Below, piece by piece: positions 1-8,933 of a stretch of 56,462 nt of DNA. The notes under the pieces were generated by a model. The model was not told the DNA's origin and ran no database searches. It was given only the letters and a program-made list of their open reading frames with translations. Numbering within the stretch: the stretch's first letter is position 1; every line of letters begins with the position of its first letter. The DNA lies in NCBI GenBank assembly GCA_018667855.1, contig JABIRL010000162.1, positions 1 to 56,462 on the forward strand, written 5' to 3'. The position numbers and the translations under genes are program-made. Origin of the DNA: Rhodospirillaceae bacterium. GTDB lineage: Bacteria; Pseudomonadota; Alphaproteobacteria; GCA-2731375.

Positions 1-306
1 AACGTGGACCAACTGTCCCACGCCATGCTGCGGACCCATTGGCTGGAAGATACGGATTTGGCCGACCCCGCAACCTTGGCCAGGCTGGCGGAAAGCGTTG
101 GCATGGCACCGCAACCCTTGTTGGATGCGGCCCTATCGGCGGAAATCCAGGCGATTTATCAGACCAATACGGATGAGGCTATTGAACGTTCCGTATTCGG
201 TTCGCCAACCTATTTCGTGGACGGCGATATGTTCTACGGCCAGGACCGTCTGGAAATGGTCGAGCGTGCCCTGCGCCAGCCCTATGCCCCGTCCCGCACC
301 GCCTGA
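1..306 (+). CDS. 2-hydroxychromene-2-carboxylate isomerase-like protein, C-terminal part (partial)
   Basis: The frame is open at the left edge, so only about the last 101 residues are present and the true start lies outside. The piece matches the C-terminal half of DsbA-fold isomerases of the HCCA isomerase/kappa-GST family. It has a helical segment followed by the thioredoxin-fold cis-proline loop (FGSPTYFVDGDMFYGQDRL) and a final helix. Family members act on ring-cleavage products in naphthalene-type catabolism using glutathione, but many homologues are generic DsbA-like oxidoreductases. The stop overlaps the next start (TGATG), so the next gene is probably translationally coupled. A dienelactone hydrolase follows, which fits an aromatic-catabolism setting. 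The substrate is not readable from the fragment. Confidence 0.8.
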   Translation, partial: NVDQLSHAMLRTHWLEDTDLADPATLARLAESVGMAPQPLLDAALSAEIQAIYQTNTDEAIERSVFGSPTYFVDGDMFYGQDRLEMVERALRQPYAPSRTA

Positions 307-1145
307 TGGCCGGCCGCCTGGGACGGGACCCGGTTTCAGCCATTTCCGAGGCCGAGGCGACGGGCGAGGCTGCGGCGATTTTCGCCGACATCCGCGCCAC
401 CATGGAAATCCCACTAATCACCTCGATCTGGCGTTCCCTCTACGATATCGAAGGCGGCCTGACCGCCGCCTGGCGGGCGGTGAAGCCGCTCTATCAGACA
501 GGCCAGCCGGCGGCGGCGTTGGCCCGGGTGATGGCACAGGCGGATTTGCCCGTGCCCCAACCCCTGGTGCCGGGACAATTGGCCTGCGTGGGTATCGGCC
601 CTGACGATCTGTCGGCGATCCGCGCCATCGTTGCTGCCTATAACCGCTCCAACGGCATGAACATGGTGGCTTTGACCGCGCTGGTGGTTCCGCCGGCCGG
701 CGCCCGACCCGAAGACCCGGTGCCGCCTGCACCGGTCTGGCCGGAACTGCGCCCGTTGTTGGCCCAGTCTGAAATTGAGCCTGACACCTGGGGCTTGCTG
801 AACCACATCAAGCATCTGGCCAGCCAAGGCACGCCCCGTGACAACGCCGTGCTCGCCACGCTGTGGCGTCATCTGGCCCATTGGCCGGGGCTGCTGGCCT
901 TGATCCAGACCGGCTTCGCGCCCCTGCGGCAAGATGGCACGATCATGCGGGCCTTTGGCCAGGTGCATGAACTGGCGCAAACCGAAGGTGCCCGCCTGGC
1001 GCAATTATGTCCCAATGAGGCCGCCATGCCCGATGATGCGCGGAAGATGATCGCCACATATGTTGGCAGCCCCGTCGCGGTAGCCCACATGGTCACCCTT
1101 GGCCATGCCCTGGCCCGCTGGCTGGAAACCGAAGCAAATAATTAG
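306..1145 (+). CDS. DehI-like (2-haloacid dehalogenase family) protein
   Basis: 279 residues, ATG overlapping the previous stop. The protein resembles the DehI family (halocarboxylic acid dehydrogenase/dehalogenase), cofactor-free all-helical enzymes built from two homologous halves. The internal duplication is visible. An N-terminal unit (about residues 10-60, with IPLITSIWRSLYDIEGGL) is echoed in the C-terminal half by a segment reading LATLWRHLAHWPGLLALIQ near residue 185. The middle carries the YNRSNGMNM stretch expected near the active site. True DehI uses water-mediated attack on halogenated propionates; many family members have unknown substrates. Coupling to an isomerase and a dienelactone hydrolase suggests small-acid or aromatic catabolism. 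Family call is fairly firm; the dehalogenase activity is unproven. Confidence 0.65.
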   Translation: MAGRLGRDPVSAISEAEATGEAAAIFADIRATMEIPLITSIWRSLYDIEGGLTAAWRAVKPLYQTGQPAAALARVMAQADLPVPQPLVPGQLACVGIGPDDLSAIRAIVAAYNRSNGMNMVALTALVVPPAGARPEDPVPPAPVWPELRPLLAQSEIEPDTWGLLNHIKHLASQGTPRDNAVLATLWRHLAHWPGLLALIQTGFAPLRQDGTIMRAFGQVHELAQTEGARLAQLCPNEAAMPDDARKMIATYVGSPVAVAHMVTLGHALARWLETEANN

Positions 1146-1157
1146 AAAGAGCGAAAC

Positions 1158-1877
1158 ATGCACACCATTCACACCGTGACCGTCCAAGACAGCGACATGG
1201 AAGTCTTCCTCTTTCAGCCGGAAGGGCCCGGCCCCCATCCGGGCATCATCCTGGCACAGCATATTCCGGTCGGCCATACGGGGGTCGAGAACGATGTCTT
1301 CACCCTGAAAACCGCCGCGCGCTACGCGGAAAACGGCTATGCCGTCGCCGTGCCGTTTATCTTTCACTGGTGGCCCAAGGAAGCGGGGATTGAGATCAAG
1401 CGGGAGGAATTCCGCGACGATTGGACGGCCCTGGATCTACGCGCCACCTTTGATCTGCTCGCCGACCAAGACAACGTGGATAGCGCCCGTATCGCCATCA
1501 TCGGCCATTGCTGGGGCGGGCGGGTATCCTGGTTGGGCGCCTGTCACCTGCCCGAACTGGCGGCCTGCGCCATGTTTTACGGCGGCCGGGTCAAACTGCC
1601 CCTGGGCCCGGACACACCGCCGGCAATTGATCTGGCCGGCGACATTCAATGTCCCGTCGCCGGCTTTTTCGGCAGTGAGGATCAAAATCCCTCACCCGAG
1701 GACGTCAATGACATGTCCGCCGCCCTGACAGAGGCCGGCGTGGACCACGAATTCCATAGCTACGACGGCGCCGGCCACGGCTTCCAGATGTTCGATAACC
1801 CGGACCGTTTTCATGCCGAAGCCAGCGAAGATGCCTGGGAAAAGGTCCTGGCCTTCATGGGAAAAAATTTGAGCTAA
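1158..1877 (+). CDS. dienelactone hydrolase family protein
   Basis: 239 residues, the usual length for the family. Alpha/beta-hydrolase fold with a Cys-Asp-His triad that can be read directly: nucleophile Cys118 in GHCWGG, Asp175 in GSEDQNPSP, His207 in GAGHGF. A cysteine nucleophile is typical of dienelactone hydrolases, which open 4-carboxymethylenebut-2-en-4-olide in chlorocatechol and related pathways. Many homologues are general cytosolic esterases. It lies 12 bp after the DehI-like gene, probably in the same operon. It ends 6 bp from the convergent minus-strand ligase gene, leaving no room for a separate terminator. Confidence 0.88.
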   Translation: MHTIHTVTVQDSDMEVFLFQPEGPGPHPGIILAQHIPVGHTGVENDVFTLKTAARYAENGYAVAVPFIFHWWPKEAGIEIKREEFRDDWTALDLRATFDLLADQDNVDSARIAIIGHCWGGRVSWLGACHLPELAACAMFYGGRVKLPLGPDTPPAIDLAGDIQCPVAGFFGSEDQNPSPEDVNDMSAALTEAGVDHEFHSYDGAGHGFQMFDNPDRFHAEASEDAWEKVLAFMGKNLS

Positions 1878-1883
1878 ACCGCA

Positions 1884-3311
1884 TCAAACTTTCGCCCGCT
1901 CGTCCGTCACGCGCTTGGCCTTGAACTCGGTCTTGGGCAGGGTGTCGGGGGCGACGATTTCGATATCGGCCCGGACTTCGATCTCGGCCCGGATGGCGCC
2001 GGCGACCTGATCCGTCAATTTCGAATCCGGGCCATGGTCTGGGTGTTCCACGACGATCTTCATCACGTCCATGCCGTCTTGGTCGCGGGAGGAGAGGATA
2101 ATCTGGAATTCATCGCCCAGACCGGGGATGCCGCGCACCGCATTTTCGATCTGGGTGGGGAAAAATTTGATGCCGCGCAGATTGATCAGATCATCGGCAC
2201 GGCCGGCGAAACAGCCCATGGCCCGGGCATGGTTGCGGCCGCAGGCGCATCTGTCGTGGTTCAGGATGGTGAAATCGCCAACAAGAAAACGCAGCTGCGG
2301 CGAACTTTCCGAAATCAGATTGGTGCAGACCGACAGGCCCCGTTCGCCTGTCGCCGTCGGCTGCAGGGTATCGGGATCGACGGTTTCCCAAACCTGAATA
2401 TCCTCCATCAAGTGCAGGAAATAGCCGTCATCGCCGCCCGTGGCCTCGCAGGTATAGCCGCCGGCCTGGGGCGCGGCCTCGGTACAGCCGTAGAATTCAA
2501 CCAGGCGGGCGCCCCACAAATCCTGCAGCTTCTCCCGCGTCGGCCCGATCGCCAGGGCCGGTTCGCCGCCGCAGAATAATTTCTTCACCGATGTCGCGGC
2601 GGGGTCGAGCCCGAGGTCCTGCATGGTGCGGCCCATATACAGGGCGTAGGACGGTGTGCAGCACAGCACCGTCGGTTGGAACCGCTCGATAATGCCGGCC
2701 CGCATGCGGCCATCCATGCCGCCGCCCGGTATCAGGCCGACACCCATCTTGGCCAGCCCCATCTGCACGCCCCAGGCGAAGACATGGGCACCATAGCCGG
2801 TCATCATGAAGACCGTGTCGGCGGGGGTGAAGCCCATGGCATGCATGGCCCGGGCATTGGACCAGGCCCAGTATTCCCGGTCGATCTGGGAATAGCGGAA
2901 AATGCGCGGCGTGCCCGTGGTGCCGGAGGTGGAGAACAGCATCCAGCCGCGTTGGCGCCAGATATCGTCCGCAAGGGTGGTGTAGTGGCCAAAGGGCGGG
3001 TTTGCCTCCACATCCTTGGTCATTTCCGATTTGTCCACCACCGGCCATTTCGCCAGGTCTTCCAGACTGGCGATATCGGTTGGCGCCAGACCCAGACGGT
3101 CAAAGCGGGCGCGGTAAAATTGGCTGTTCTCGTATAGAAACGGTGTCACCACCGCCAGTTTCTCATTCTGAATGGCCGTCAATTCATCCCGGCTGGCGCC
3201 ATCCAGGCGCGGTGACCACATCCCATCATCGGCGGCCTGGTCCGGGTCGTGCTTGAATTTCTCCAGGGTCGCCAGCCAATGGTTGCGGGTTTTTTCCGCC
3301 CTATCGGTCAT
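1884..3311 (-). CDS. phenylacetate-CoA ligase-like adenylate-forming enzyme
   Basis: 475 residues, ANL superfamily. The nucleotide-binding motif FSTSGTTGTPR lies at about 126-136, followed by YSQID and an acyl-binding region (MMTGYGAHVFAWG). Further on come EFYGCTEAAP and a C-terminal lid with NLRGIKFFPTQIE, as in PaaK. The reaction expected is ATP-dependent CoA thioesterification of an aryl or other carboxylic acid. The paa ring-epoxidation genes are absent here, so the substrate may not be phenylacetate. The start codon lies 2 bp after the purD stop, so the two are probably co-transcribed although functionally unrelated. The call to the PaaK-like family is secure; the substrate is open. Confidence 0.85.
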   Translation of the reverse strand: MTDRAEKTRNHWLATLEKFKHDPDQAADDGMWSPRLDGASRDELTAIQNEKLAVVTPFLYENSQFYRARFDRLGLAPTDIASLEDLAKWPVVDKSEMTKDVEANPPFGHYTTLADDIWRQRGWMLFSTSGTTGTPRIFRYSQIDREYWAWSNARAMHAMGFTPADTVFMMTGYGAHVFAWGVQMGLAKMGVGLIPGGGMDGRMRAGIIERFQPTVLCCTPSYALYMGRTMQDLGLDPAATSVKKLFCGGEPALAIGPTREKLQDLWGARLVEFYGCTEAAPQAGGYTCEATGGDDGYFLHLMEDIQVWETVDPDTLQPTATGERGLSVCTNLISESSPQLRFLVGDFTILNHDRCACGRNHARAMGCFAGRADDLINLRGIKFFPTQIENAVRGIPGLGDEFQIILSSRDQDGMDVMKIVVEHPDHGPDSKLTDQVAGAIRAEIEVRADIEIVAPDTLPKTEFKAKRVTDERAKV

Positions 3312-3313
3312 GC

Positions 3314-4600
3314 CTATTCCTCCGCCTCTTCACGCTCCACCGCGCGCCAGCCGATATCCCGGCGGCAAAAGCCATCCGGCCAATCGATGGCGTCCACGCC
3401 CTGGTAGGCCCGGGCCCGCGCCTCCCTGATATTCGAACCCTGGGCGGTAACACCCAAGACTCGGCCGCCATTGGCCAGCAAGCGGCCGTCTTCCGCCAGG
3501 ATCGTGCCGGCATGCAGCACGGAGACGCCGGCTACGGCCTCCGCCGCATCGACGCCCTTGATCCCGGTCCCCTTGGCGTAGTCGCCGGGATAGCCATTCG
3601 CCGCCATCACCACGGTGATCGCCGCCTGTTCGGACCAGGTCACTTCGTAACCTGCCAGTTGACCCTTGGCCGCCGCGATCAGGGCCGCCAGCGGGTCGCT
3701 TTGCCAGCGCGCCAGCAGAACCTGGCATTCGGGGTCGCCGAAGCGAACGTTGTATTCGATTAATTGCGGGCCCCGCTCAGTGATCATCAGGCCAGCGTAC
3801 AGCACGCCCTTGAAGGGCCGGCCGTCCTGTTCCATGGCCCGCATGGTGGGCAGGATGATCCGTTCCATGGTCTTCTGGCACATCTCGTCCGTCATCACCG
3901 GGGCCGGGGAATAGGCCCCCATGCCGCCCGTATTGGGGCCTTTGTCGCCATCGAAAACCGCCTTGTGATCCTGGGCCGTGGCCAGCGGCAGGGCGTTGCG
4001 GCCGTCACACAGGGCGAAAAAGCTGGCTTCCTCGCCGACCATGAACTGTTCCACCACGATCTCGTTGCCGGCATCGCCGAACTGGCCGCCCAGGACGTCC
4101 TCGGCCGCGGCCAGGGCTTGCTCCGTGGTTTCGCAGACGATGGCGCCCTTGCCCGCCGCCAGGCCATCCGCCTTGACCACGATGGGCGCGCCCCGGTCCT
4201 GGATATAGTCCCGCGCCGCTTCGATGTCGGTAAAGCGTTCATAGGCGGCGGTGGGAATGTTGTGTCGGCGGCAAAGCTCCTTGGTGAAGACTTTCGAACC
4301 TTCCAGGATTGCCGCCCGCGCGCTGGGACCAAAGGCCAGAATATCTTCCCGCTCCAGGCGGTCGACCAGACCGTCTACCAGCGGCACCTCGGGGCCGACG
4401 ACAACGAAATCCACTGCCTGGTCGCGGCAATAGGCGACGATGCCGTCGAAATCATCAACTCCGATCGGGACACATTCGGCCAGCCGGGCGATGCCGCCGT
4501 TACCGGGTGCGCAGCTTAACCGCGTCGCCAGCGGCGACCGCGCCACCCCCCAGCATAGCGCGTGTTCCCGCCCGCCCGAACCAATGACCAGAACATGCAT
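3314..4600 (-). CDS. purD: phosphoribosylamine-glycine ligase (GAR synthetase)
   Basis: 428 residues, standard length. It catalyses ATP + phosphoribosylamine + glycine to GAR in de novo purine synthesis. The N-terminal domain starts MHVLVIGSGGREHAL, as in all PurD. The ATP-grasp domain has VVKADGLAAGKG near residue 145, DHKAVFDGDKGPNTGGMGAY in the middle and EYNVRFGDPE near residue 290. A C-terminal domain follows. It is divergent from xseA across a 95 bp gap that must contain both promoters. The paaK-like gene follows 2 bp downstream. Nothing is missing. Confidence 0.98.
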   Translation of the reverse strand: MHVLVIGSGGREHALCWGVARSPLATRLSCAPGNGGIARLAECVPIGVDDFDGIVAYCRDQAVDFVVVGPEVPLVDGLVDRLEREDILAFGPSARAAILEGSKVFTKELCRRHNIPTAAYERFTDIEAARDYIQDRGAPIVVKADGLAAGKGAIVCETTEQALAAAEDVLGGQFGDAGNEIVVEQFMVGEEASFFALCDGRNALPLATAQDHKAVFDGDKGPNTGGMGAYSPAPVMTDEMCQKTMERIILPTMRAMEQDGRPFKGVLYAGLMITERGPQLIEYNVRFGDPECQVLLARWQSDPLAALIAAAKGQLAGYEVTWSEQAAITVVMAANGYPGDYAKGTGIKGVDAAEAVAGVSVLHAGTILAEDGRLLANGGRVLGVTAQGSNIREARARAYQGVDAIDWPDGFCRRDIGWRAVEREEAEE

Positions 4601-4695
4601 ACTACAAACGCCTCTTTGCTTTACTCAAACGCCGCCAAAATTCCACAGGTGTTGTATCATACGTCCGTGGACTGTTGATCAAGGTTTGTGCAGCA

Positions 4696-6147
4696 ATGAG
4701 CCAAAATGACACGAACGGGGGCGGCGGCGCGCCGAATTTACCGGAATACTCCGTCTCGGAAATCGCGGCGGCGGTCAAACGCACGGTGGAGGATAATTTC
4801 GGCTATGTCCGCATCCGGGGCGAGGTTTCCGGTTTTCTGGCTGCCCGTTCGGGGCATATGTATTTTTCCCTGAAAGACGACAAGGCGGTGATCGACAGCG
4901 TCGTGTGGCGCGGCACCGCCGGGAAACTGCGCTTTCAACCCGAAGATGGCTTGGAAGTGATCTGCACCGGCAAGCTGTCCACCTATGCCCCACGCTCGCG
5001 CTATCAACTGGTGGTCGAGGCGATGGAGCCGGCCGGCGTCGGCGCCTTGATGGCGCTGTTGGAGGAACGGCGACAGAAACTGGCCGCCGAAGGTTTGTTC
5101 GCCCCCGAACGCAAACAGGCCCTGCCCTATCTGCCCCGGGTGATCGGCGTTGTGACGTCGCCCACCGGGGCGGTGATTCGCGACATCCTGCACCGCCTGC
5201 GCGACCGCTTTCCCTCCCGCGTGCTGCTTTGGCCTGTTCTGGTGCAGGGCAAGGGATCGGCGGAACAGATCGCGGCGGCCATTCGGGGCTTCAATGCCAT
5301 GGAAGGTACCGCAGACATCCCCCGCCCGGATCTGTTGATCGTGGCCCGGGGCGGCGGCTCCATAGAGGATCTATGGGCTTTCAACGAAGAAGTGGTGGCG
5401 CGGGCCGCGGCGGAAAGTGAAATCCCCCTGATTTCCGCCGTTGGCCACGAAACCGACACCACGTTGATCGATTTCGTCTCCGACCGCCGGGCCCCGACGC
5501 CCACGGCGGCGGCAGAGATCGCCGTGCCCGTGCGCGCGGAATTGATCGCCAATGTGCAGGATCTGGATCGGCGCCTGGGCCTGGGCCTGCAACGGGGCTT
5601 GTCCGAGCGGCGGCGGGACCTGGACGGCTTGGCCCGTGGCCTGCGCGGCCCAAGGGAGCTGCTGGCCCTGGCCCGCCAACGCCTGGACGAGGGGGCGGAG
5701 CGCCTGCACCGGGCGCTGGCCACCTTTGGGGCCGAAAAACGCAACGGCTTGATCGCGGTGACGGCGCGGCTGCGCCCCGGCCTGGTGGCGGACCGGATCC
5801 AGAATGGGGCCCGAGGCCTGCAGGAATTCGACGGCCGCCTGCGACGCGTCGTGGAAAACCGTGTCAAGGAAAGCGGCCTGCGCCTGGCCAGCCAGGCAAA
5901 GTTGCTGGAAAGTCTTAGTTTCGAGCGGGTGTTGGACCGGGGTTATGCCATGATCCGCCAGGCGGACGGCCCGGTGGTAATGGCCGCAGCCGGAACGGGC
6001 CCTGGCGATGCCCTGGCGATAACCTTCCGTGATGGCGCAGTCGCGGTTACCGTGGACGGCGACGGCCCGACCCCGCGCCCCTCGGCCAAAACCAAACCAA
6101 AGTCTGCCGCGAAGACCAAGCCTGGAAATCAGGGATCTTTGTTTTGA
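4696..6147 (+). CDS. xseA: exodeoxyribonuclease VII large subunit
   Basis: 483 residues from the ATG at 4696 (MSQNDTN); a TTG seven codons upstream is less likely. XseA is the large subunit of the bidirectional ssDNA exonuclease VII. The N-terminal OB domain (about 15-110) contains RGEVSGF and GHMYFSLKDD. The catalytic region has GVVTSPTGAVIRDI, ARGGGSIEDLWAFNEE and GHETDTTLIDFVSDRRAPTP. A long helical region and a C-terminal YAMIRQADG segment follow, with a Lys/Pro tail. The small subunit xseB is not in the window. The stop overlaps the TTG start of the M23 gene. Confidence 0.97.
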   Translation: MSQNDTNGGGGAPNLPEYSVSEIAAAVKRTVEDNFGYVRIRGEVSGFLAARSGHMYFSLKDDKAVIDSVVWRGTAGKLRFQPEDGLEVICTGKLSTYAPRSRYQLVVEAMEPAGVGALMALLEERRQKLAAEGLFAPERKQALPYLPRVIGVVTSPTGAVIRDILHRLRDRFPSRVLLWPVLVQGKGSAEQIAAAIRGFNAMEGTADIPRPDLLIVARGGGSIEDLWAFNEEVVARAAAESEIPLISAVGHETDTTLIDFVSDRRAPTPTAAAEIAVPVRAELIANVQDLDRRLGLGLQRGLSERRRDLDGLARGLRGPRELLALARQRLDEGAERLHRALATFGAEKRNGLIAVTARLRPGLVADRIQNGARGLQEFDGRLRRVVENRVKESGLRLASQAKLLESLSFERVLDRGYAMIRQADGPVVMAAAGTGPGDALAITFRDGAVAVTVDGDGPTPRPSAKTKPKSAAKTKPGNQGSLF

Positions 6148-6962
6148 AACGCTTCTTTTGGCTGATCTGTGTGCTTTCGGCCTGGCCGCTTATGGCGACG
6201 GCAAAGGCGCCAATCCTAGCAGGTGACTTCGTGCAGGGCGGATTGGTCCAGGGCACGGCGGCGCCTGGGACAAGGGTGGAGTTCGCCGGGCGCAAGGTGC
6301 GGATCGGCAAAAACGGCCGCTTTATCATTGGCTTCGGCCGGGATTTTCCGGCTTCGGCGCCGCTTTACTGGATTGATGCGGGCGGCCAGCGTCACAGTCT
6401 GACCTTGGAGATCAAGGCCAGAACCTACAAGACCCAGCGCATCGACGGTCTGCCCCCGAAAATGGTCACGCCACCAAAAGCGGTGCTGAACCGTATTCGC
6501 CGGGAAAACCGGGGCATCGCCGCCGTGCGCCGCCTGGACAGCCCCACCCCCTGGCACGAAAGCGGCTTTGACTGGCCCTTGCAAGGCCGGATCAGCGGCG
6601 TTTATGGCAGCCAGCGTATTCTAAACGGCAAGCCGCGGCGGCCCCACTACGGCCTGGATATCGCCAACAAAACCGGGACGCCGATACATGCCTCCACCGA
6701 CGGCATGGTCGCCCTGGCGGCGAAGGATCTGTATTACACCGGCGGCACGGTGATGCTGGACCATGGCCATGGCCTGACCTCGGTCTATTCGCACCTGCAT
6801 TCGGTGGCGGTGAAACAGGGGCAGTTCATCCGCCAGGGTGAACAAATCGGCACCCTGGGCAAAACAGGCCGGGCCACGGGGCCACATCTTGATTGGCGCC
6901 TGAACTGGTTCAAACAACGCCTCGACCCGGCCTTGTTGCTGGGACCCATGGCAAAGCCGTAG
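6144..6962 (+). CDS. secreted M23 (LytM-type) peptidoglycan endopeptidase
   Basis: 272 residues from a TTG that overlaps the xseA stop (TTGA), which implies coupled translation. A signal peptide (KRFFWLICVLSAWPLMATA) directs it to the periplasm. The C-terminal M23 domain covers about 160-265. First metal motif is H168-Y-G-L-D172, then S-H217-L-H219. The usual last HxH motif reads GPH248-L-D250-W, so the second histidine, normally a zinc ligand, is aspartate. This HLD form is, to my knowledge, common in proteobacterial M23 proteins. The role is likely to be cross-link cleavage in peptidoglycan or activation of other hydrolases. Confidence 0.9.
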   Translation: MKRFFWLICVLSAWPLMATAKAPILAGDFVQGGLVQGTAAPGTRVEFAGRKVRIGKNGRFIIGFGRDFPASAPLYWIDAGGQRHSLTLEIKARTYKTQRIDGLPPKMVTPPKAVLNRIRRENRGIAAVRRLDSPTPWHESGFDWPLQGRISGVYGSQRILNGKPRRPHYGLDIANKTGTPIHASTDGMVALAAKDLYYTGGTVMLDHGHGLTSVYSHLHSVAVKQGQFIRQGEQIGTLGKTGRATGPHLDWRLNWFKQRLDPALLLGPMAKP

Positions 6963-6970
6963 ACTGCCAT

Positions 6971-7789
6971 ATGACCGAATTACAGGAACAACAAATTCAG
7001 CGCTACGCCCGGCACATCGTGTTGCAGGAAGTGGGCGGCGTGGGACAATCCGCGTTGTTGGATGCCAAGGTGCTGGTGGTGGGCGCGGGCGGTTTAGGCT
7101 CGCCCCTGCTGATGTATCTGGCCGCCGCCGGGGTGGGCACCATCGGGGTGGTTGACGACGATATCGTCTCGCTATCGAACCTGCAACGCCAGGTCGCCCA
7201 CGGCACCCCGGATATCGGCCGGCCGAAGGTGGAAAGCGCCAAGGACCGCGCGGCGGCCCTGAACCCGGATGTCAACCTGGTGCCCCATCAGATGCGCCTG
7301 AACCCGGACAACGTCATGGATCTGTTGGCGGATTACGACATCATCGCCGACGGCTCGGACAATTTTGACACGCGGTTTCTGCTCAACGATGCCTGCTTTC
7401 TGGCCAAGAAAACCCTGGTCTCGGCGGCCGTGCTGCGGTTTGACGGTCAGCTGTCCACCTACAAAGCCTATTTGGGACCGCCCAACCCCTGCTACCGCTG
7501 TATCTTTCCCGAACCACCGCCCCCCGATTCCATCCCGTCCTGTTCCCAAGGCGGCGTTTTGGGCGCCATGGCCGGGGTCATGGGCACCATGCAGGCAACG
7601 GAAGTGATCAAGGAAATCCTAGGCATCGGTGCCAGCCTGTCGGGCCGTCTGGTGATCCACGATGCCCTGGCGGGCGAATTCCGCACCGTGCGGGTCAAAC
7701 CCGACCCGAATTGCGCCCTGTGCGGCGACAATCCAAGTATTGTTGATCTAAGACAGGCGAGCCAGGGCTTCGCCGGAACGGAAACTTAA
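6971..7789 (+). CDS. moeB: MoeB/ThiF-type sulfur-carrier adenylyltransferase
   Basis: 272 residues from the ATG at 6971. An E1-like enzyme: Rossmann motif GAGGLGSPLLMYLAAAGVG near residues 37-55, then DDDIVSLSNLQRQ with the conserved arginine. Next comes ADGSDNFDTRFLLNDAC with the adenylate-binding Asp and Arg. Two CxxC zinc pairs follow, CYRC near 179 and CALC near 246. It adenylates the C-terminal Gly-Gly of MoaD or ThiS for molybdopterin or thiamine synthesis. There is no rhodanese domain. Nine bases separate it from the M23 gene. MoeB and ThiF cannot be told apart without the partner protein. The stop shares TTAA with the convergent dehydrogenase. Confidence 0.93.
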   Translation: MTELQEQQIQRYARHIVLQEVGGVGQSALLDAKVLVVGAGGLGSPLLMYLAAAGVGTIGVVDDDIVSLSNLQRQVAHGTPDIGRPKVESAKDRAAALNPDVNLVPHQMRLNPDNVMDLLADYDIIADGSDNFDTRFLLNDACFLAKKTLVSAAVLRFDGQLSTYKAYLGPPNPCYRCIFPEPPPPDSIPSCSQGGVLGAMAGVMGTMQATEVIKEILGIGASLSGRLVIHDALAGEFRTVRVKPDPNCALCGDNPSIVDLRQASQGFAGTET

Positions 7790-8781
7790 GCCGGCAACAG
7801 GTCTTCGTCGATGATGCGGTCGGGCGGATTGTGGCCGTCGACGAAGGTGCGGATATTGATCAGCACCTTTTCACCCATGTTGATGCGCCCCTCGATGGTG
7901 GCCGAGCCCATGTGCGGCAGCAACACCACATTGCTCATGTCCAGCAGCTTTTTGTTGACGCTGGGTTCGTGTTCGAACACGTCCAGGCCGGCGCCGGCGA
8001 TGCGGCCTTCCTGCAACAGGCGCACCATGGCGTCTTCGTCGATCACCTCGCCGCGCGCGGTGTTGACGATATAACATTGCGGCTGCAGCAACTGTAGGCG
8101 CCGGGCCGAGAGCAAATGATAAGTCGCCGGCGTATGGGGACAATTGACCGAGATGATATCCATGCGGGAGAGCATTTGATCCAGGCTTTCCCAATAGGTC
8201 GCCTCTAATTCCGCCTCCGTTTCCCCATCGACCCGGTGGCGGTTGTGATAATGGATGGACAGCCCAAAGGCGCGCGCCCGCCGCGCCACGGCGGTGCCGA
8301 TCCGGCCCATGCCGATAATACCCAGCCGTTTGCCCCAGATGCGATGGCCCAGCATCCAAGTCGGGCCCCAGCCATGCCAGTCGCCGGCACGGAGCACCCG
8401 CTCCCCCTCGGTCACGCGGCGGGGCACCGACAGCATCAGCGCCATGGTCATATCGGCCGTATCCTCGGTCAATACGCCGGGGGTGTTGGTCACTGTGATG
8501 CCCCGTTCGCGGGCCGCGTGATGGTCGATGTGATCCCAACCGGTGCCGAAAGAGGCGATCAATTTCAGGCGCTCGCCCGCATGAGCGATGACGTCGGCAT
8601 CAATCTTGTCTGTCACCGTTGGCACCAGGACATCGGCGAATTTCACCGCGTTGATCAGGTCCTCGTGGCTCATGGCATCGTCGGTGACGTTCAGACGGGT
8701 GTCGAACAGCTCCATCATCCGCGTTTCCGTCACGTCCGGCAATTTGCGGGTCACGATAACCAATGGTTTGTTTTGTGACAT
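7786..8781 (-). CDS. D-isomer-specific 2-hydroxyacid dehydrogenase (glyoxylate/hydroxypyruvate reductase type)
   Basis: 331 residues from the ATG at 8781; a start 7 codons upstream is also open. NAD(P)-binding motif GIIGMGRIG at about 154-162. The catalytic Arg lies in VNTARGEVID, Glu in FEHEP and His in LPHMGSAT, matching glyoxylate/hydroxypyruvate reductases of the GyaR/GRHPR branch. Expected reaction: NAD(P)H-dependent reduction of glyoxylate or hydroxypyruvate. It is convergent with moeB, sharing four bases at the stops, and divergent from the SH3 gene across about 150 bp. The exact substrate cannot be read from sequence. Confidence 0.92.
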   Translation of the reverse strand: MSQNKPLVIVTRKLPDVTETRMMELFDTRLNVTDDAMSHEDLINAVKFADVLVPTVTDKIDADVIAHAGERLKLIASFGTGWDHIDHHAARERGITVTNTPGVLTEDTADMTMALMLSVPRRVTEGERVLRAGDWHGWGPTWMLGHRIWGKRLGIIGMGRIGTAVARRARAFGLSIHYHNRHRVDGETEAELEATYWESLDQMLSRMDIISVNCPHTPATYHLLSARRLQLLQPQCYIVNTARGEVIDEDAMVRLLQEGRIAGAGLDVFEHEPSVNKKLLDMSNVVLLPHMGSATIEGRINMGEKVLINIRTFVDGHNPPDRIIDEDLLPA

Positions 8782-8933
8782 AAAACTATCCCGGCTCGGC
8801 ATGGTTGGTGCTGAAAATCAGATCGTCCTAACGTCTCTAGCAGACTGTACGCTCCGGGACAATTGGACAAGCCTAATGACCAGGCGCGAATGCCCGCTTG
8901 ACCGGGTTCATGCGCCTTGGGCATAAGTTGATC

